Positions 63,577 to 64,000 of a stretch of 64,000 nucleotides of DNA are shown piece after piece; the stretch's first letter is position 1, and the number at the start of each line of letters is the position of its first letter. This stretch comes from an uncultured Flavobacteriaceae bacterium. GTDB taxonomy: Bacteria; Bacteroidota; Bacteroidia; Flavobacteriales; Flavobacteriaceae. The position numbers were made by a program, and so were the translations under genes. The stretch is taken from NCBI GenBank assembly GCA_947503005.1, contig CANNCA010000004.1, forward strand, positions 62,001-126,000. The letters are read 5' to 3'. Under the pieces are notes generated by a model. The model made no database searches, was not told where the DNA came from, and worked only from the letters and a program-made list of their open reading frames with translations.

Positions 63577-64000
63577 TTATATACCATCAATCTGTTCTCG
63601 CAAACTTTTCAGGGCCAAGTGCATTCTTTTTTCTATGGCCTTTACACTTACACCTTCCATTTCTGCAATTTCCTTATATTTCTTTCCGTCGATTCTATTT
63701 AACAGGAAAGTGACACGTTGATTTTCAGGTAAACTATTAAGGGCATTTTGCAATTTTCCTCTGAATTCATCTTCTTCCATTAAGAATTCAGGTGTCTCGT
63801 TGGTGCTCTTCAAAGTCTTATCGGCATATTTCAACCGCACTTTTTCAGCCTTGATTACATTGAGGTATAAGTTGTTGGCAACCGTGTATACAAACGACTT
63901 CGCTTTTTCGGGTGGCACTTTGGCACAGTTCTCCCATAATTTTACAAATGCCTCTTGCACAGCATCATGTGCTTTCTCTTCGTTGCCGAATTTATAATAT
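63577..64000 (-). CDS. ECF RNA polymerase sigma factor (FecI-like), truncated by right edge
   Basis: About 140 residues are visible, open to the window edge; the frame continues as YYKFGNEEKAHDAVQEAF, so the true start lies beyond 64000. Region 2 shows the promoter-melting and core-binding helix VQEAFVKLWENC, then AKSFVYTVANNLYLN; region 4 has LPENQRVTFLLNRIDGKKYK EIA and VSVKAIEKRMHLALKSLRE, the helix-turn-helix for the -35 box. Followed by FecR and an STN receptor, it is the sigma member of a cell-surface signalling system; its targets probably include this operon. Confidence 0.92.
   Translation of the reverse strand, partial: YYKFGNEEKAHDAVQEAFVKLWENCAKVPPEKAKSFVYTVANNLYLNVIKAEKVRLKYADKTLKSTNETPEFLMEEDEFRGKLQNALNSLPENQRVTFLLNRIDGKKYKEIAEMEGVSVKAIEKRMHLALKSLREQIDGI

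Overview
The window looks like chromosomal DNA of a marine member of the Flavobacteriaceae (Bacteroidota). Support for this: SusC/SusD pairs, a FecI/FecR/TonB-receptor cassette, DUF5723 and other family proteins typical of Flavobacteriia, Bacteroidota-type promoters (TTTG, about 19 bases, TAnnTTTG), starts preceded by A-rich stretches rather than Shine-Dalgarno sites, a str operon without tuf, and a proteorhodopsin paired with a Blh carotene dioxygenase. The genus cannot be fixed from the sequence alone.

Region 1 (1-16.4 kb) is mixed housekeeping and envelope. It holds the N-terminus of an alpha-2-macroglobulin-like protein running off the left edge, an atypical SDR and a cupin, mpl (murein peptide recycling), a 59-residue ORF, a DUF1569 protein, radC, a polysaccharide-deacetylase-like protein with degenerate metal motifs, a YjjG-type HAD phosphatase, a lipoprotein with a DUF5723 protein, a secreted protein, rarA, a rhomboid protease, rlmB, an arylsulfotransferase-like lipoprotein and two tandem paralogous secreted proteins.

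Region 2 (16.4-25.8 kb, minus strand) is a nutrient-uptake operon: SusC receptor, SusD lipoprotein and a third lipoprotein ending in a DSYGDGWNG domain, closed by a strong terminator and followed by a 1.1-kb-codon FG-GAP/ASPIC-UnbV lipoprotein. No glycosidase or peptidase is present, so the substrate is unknown.

Region 3 (26.5-43.7 kb, plus strand) is the merged str-S10-spc-alpha ribosomal cluster from rpsL to rplQ, including fusA, secY, infA, rpmJ and rpoA. Two small genes (rpmD, rpmJ) are present. A terminator-like hairpin separates rpsJ from rplC, and structured spacers precede rpsH and rpsD.

Region 4 (43.8-57.2 kb) is core metabolism: carA, eno, a GlgA-like GT5 synthase and gltA, each with its own terminator, then two guanidino-modifying enzymes (an arginine-deiminase/DDAH-like protein and CtlX) with a convergent ACT-domain gene and glycerate kinase, a three-gene minus operon (VOC, unknown, SDR/DUF2867), and argS.

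Region 5 (57.2-64 kb) is accessory: a decayed M90 (MtfA-like) zinc peptidase, a divergent proteorhodopsin/blh light-harvesting pair around a 17-bp palindrome, and a cell-surface signalling cassette (ECF sigma factor cut by the right edge, FecR anti-sigma, STN-containing TonB receptor). I saw no tRNA, rRNA, CRISPR array or intact insertion sequence. The light-driven pump plus retinal synthesis, the TonB receptors and the arginine/citrulline enzymes fit a heterotroph of the sunlit ocean scavenging organic matter.
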